Origin: Salinarimonas sp.
GTDB lineage: Bacteria; Pseudomonadota; Alphaproteobacteria; Rhizobiales; Beijerinckiaceae
NCBI RefSeq assembly: GCF_040111675.1
Contig: NZ_CP157794.1
Coordinates: 1,757,501-1,821,500 of the forward strand
Reading direction: 5' to 3'
DNA: 64,000 bases
Shown: positions 63,356 to 64,000 of the stretch, one piece after another
Layout: each line of letters begins with the position of its first letter
Position numbering within the stretch: position 1 is the first letter of the stretch
Program-made: the position numbers and the translations under genes
Notes under the pieces: generated by a model
Told to the model about the DNA's origin: nothing
The model's input: the letters and a program-made list of their open reading frames with translations, nothing else
The model's database searches: none

Positions 63356-64000
63356 TTACGACGTCGTCGGATCGAATTCCGACGCGTCGCTGATCTGACG
63401 CTCCGGACGGCTCGCCCGCGCGCGGGACGGAGCCTTGCGTGCATCCGAGGGGCGCATGCCGCACAGGCGCTTGTACCAGCTGGCGAAGTGGGAGGTGGAG
63501 GTGAAGCCCGCCGCGATCGCGACCTCGATGACCGGCCGGTCGGAATAGAGCAGCAGCTCGCGCGCCCGCTCGATGCGCAGCTGCATGTAGTAGCGCAGCG
63601 GGGTCATGCCGCAATTGCGCAGGAACAGGCGCTCCAGCTGGCGCGGGCTCAGGCCCACGCGCTTGGCGATGGCGGGGAGCGGCACCGGCGCCTCGATCTG
63701 CCGCTGCATCAGCGCGATCGCCTGGCGCAGCTTCGGCGGCAGCAGCGCGAGCGCCTCCTGCGCGCCGCCCCGCTGCTCGTCGGCGGAGGCGCGGATGCGG
63801 TCGTGGTGGAACTGGTTGGCGACGAAGCGGGCGTGATCCGCGCCGAAGCGATCGGCGATCAGCTGCAGCATCATGTCCATCGCGGCCGTTCCGCCCGAGC
63901 AGGTCAGCCGCTCGCGGTCGATCTCGAACACGGCGGCCGAGCAGGCGAGATCGGGAAACTCCTCGCGGAAGGCGGGGCGGTTCTCCCAGTGGATGGTACA
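63356..64000 (-). CDS. GlxA-type AraC family regulator (partial)
   Basis: The C-terminal ~214 residues are visible; the start lies beyond the right edge. The chain enters with CTIHWENRPAFREEFPDLAC and CSGGTAAMDMML, the end of a DJ-1/PfpI-like domain of GlxA/GbdR-type regulators. The AraC double HTH follows: LPAIAKRVGLSPRQLERLFLRN and VIEVAIAAGFTSTSHFASWYKRL. Related regulators (GbdR, CdhR) control glycine betaine or carnitine use; proximity to a betaine-type transporter operon fits. Confidence 0.9.
   Translation of the reverse strand, partial: CTIHWENRPAFREEFPDLACSAAVFEIDRERLTCSGGTAAMDMMLQLIADRFGADHARFVANQFHHDRIRASADEQRGGAQEALALLPPKLRQAIALMQRQIEAPVPLPAIAKRVGLSPRQLERLFLRNCGMTPLRYYMQLRIERARELLLYSDRPVIEVAIAAGFTSTSHFASWYKRLCGMRPSDARKAPSRARASRPERQISDASEFDPTTS

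Overview
The window is about 70% G+C, densely coded and typical of an alphaproteobacterium of the order Hyphomicrobiales (Methylobacterium / Salinarimonas / Chelatococcus-like). The evidence is the gene repertoire: an ATP12 chaperone, an alphaproteobacterial-type RpoH, a HIG1 protein, NADP isocitrate dehydrogenase, ETF, propionyl-CoA carboxylase and ExoD. There is no rRNA operon and no CRISPR array. One tRNA gene, tRNA-Glu(CTC), is present.

Left part (1-12.8 kb): a partial fumC diverges from a cytochrome P450. Next is an arginine catabolism pair (arginase, ornithine aminotransferase) with a divergent Lrp-type regulator, separated by a palindrome-rich non-coding element. An ExoD-like gene follows. 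Then comes a head-to-tail insertion-sequence array at 6,081-9,059: IS630, IS5, and a second apparently identical IS630, with only TA dinucleotides at the joints. It sits directly in front of an unusual pyruvate kinase. NADP isocitrate dehydrogenase and a ParDE toxin-antitoxin module follow.

Middle (12.8-43.4 kb): mostly core metabolism and housekeeping. This stretch holds a MaoC hydratase / CitE-type lyase pair, a lytic transglycosylase with a DUF2336 protein, and a three-gene oxidative cluster (ThDP enzyme, enolase-superfamily dehydratase, FAD/Fe-S dehydrogenase). It continues with PlsC and two small proteins, a cold-shock protein, 3-hydroxybutyryl-CoA dehydrogenase, ETF, cobalamin adenosyltransferase, a PagL-like deacylase, and LpoA-like lipoprotein / rsmI / yraN. 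A small AT-rich insertion after yraN (32.6-33.8 kb) carries an unknown protein and a degenerate DisA_N (diadenylate-cyclase-fold) protein. It looks like a conflict or signalling cassette and is the best candidate for an undescribed system. Then come pccB, a VapBC module, ATP12, a HAD phosphatase, two pseudouridine synthases and rpoH. ETF, 3-hydroxyacyl-CoA dehydrogenase, PCC beta, B12 adenosylation and the MaoC/CitE pair together indicate active acyl-CoA / propionyl-CoA metabolism.

Right part (43.4-64 kb): behind tRNA-Glu lies an accessory block with a decayed ABC binding-protein remnant. A LysR-controlled catabolic island follows: CoA-transferase, HMG-CoA-lyase-type enzyme and a complete TRAP transporter, predicted to import and cleave a branched hydroxy-dicarboxylate. 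Next are a TetR-controlled RND efflux operon, an MBL-fold protein, a nitrilase, and a glycine-betaine-type ABC transporter operon. An IS110/IS1111-type element has split that operon between its last permease gene and its binding-protein gene. This element carries 13-bp inverted repeats and a structured non-coding end that could hold its guide (bridge) RNA. A GlxA-type AraC regulator runs off the right edge.
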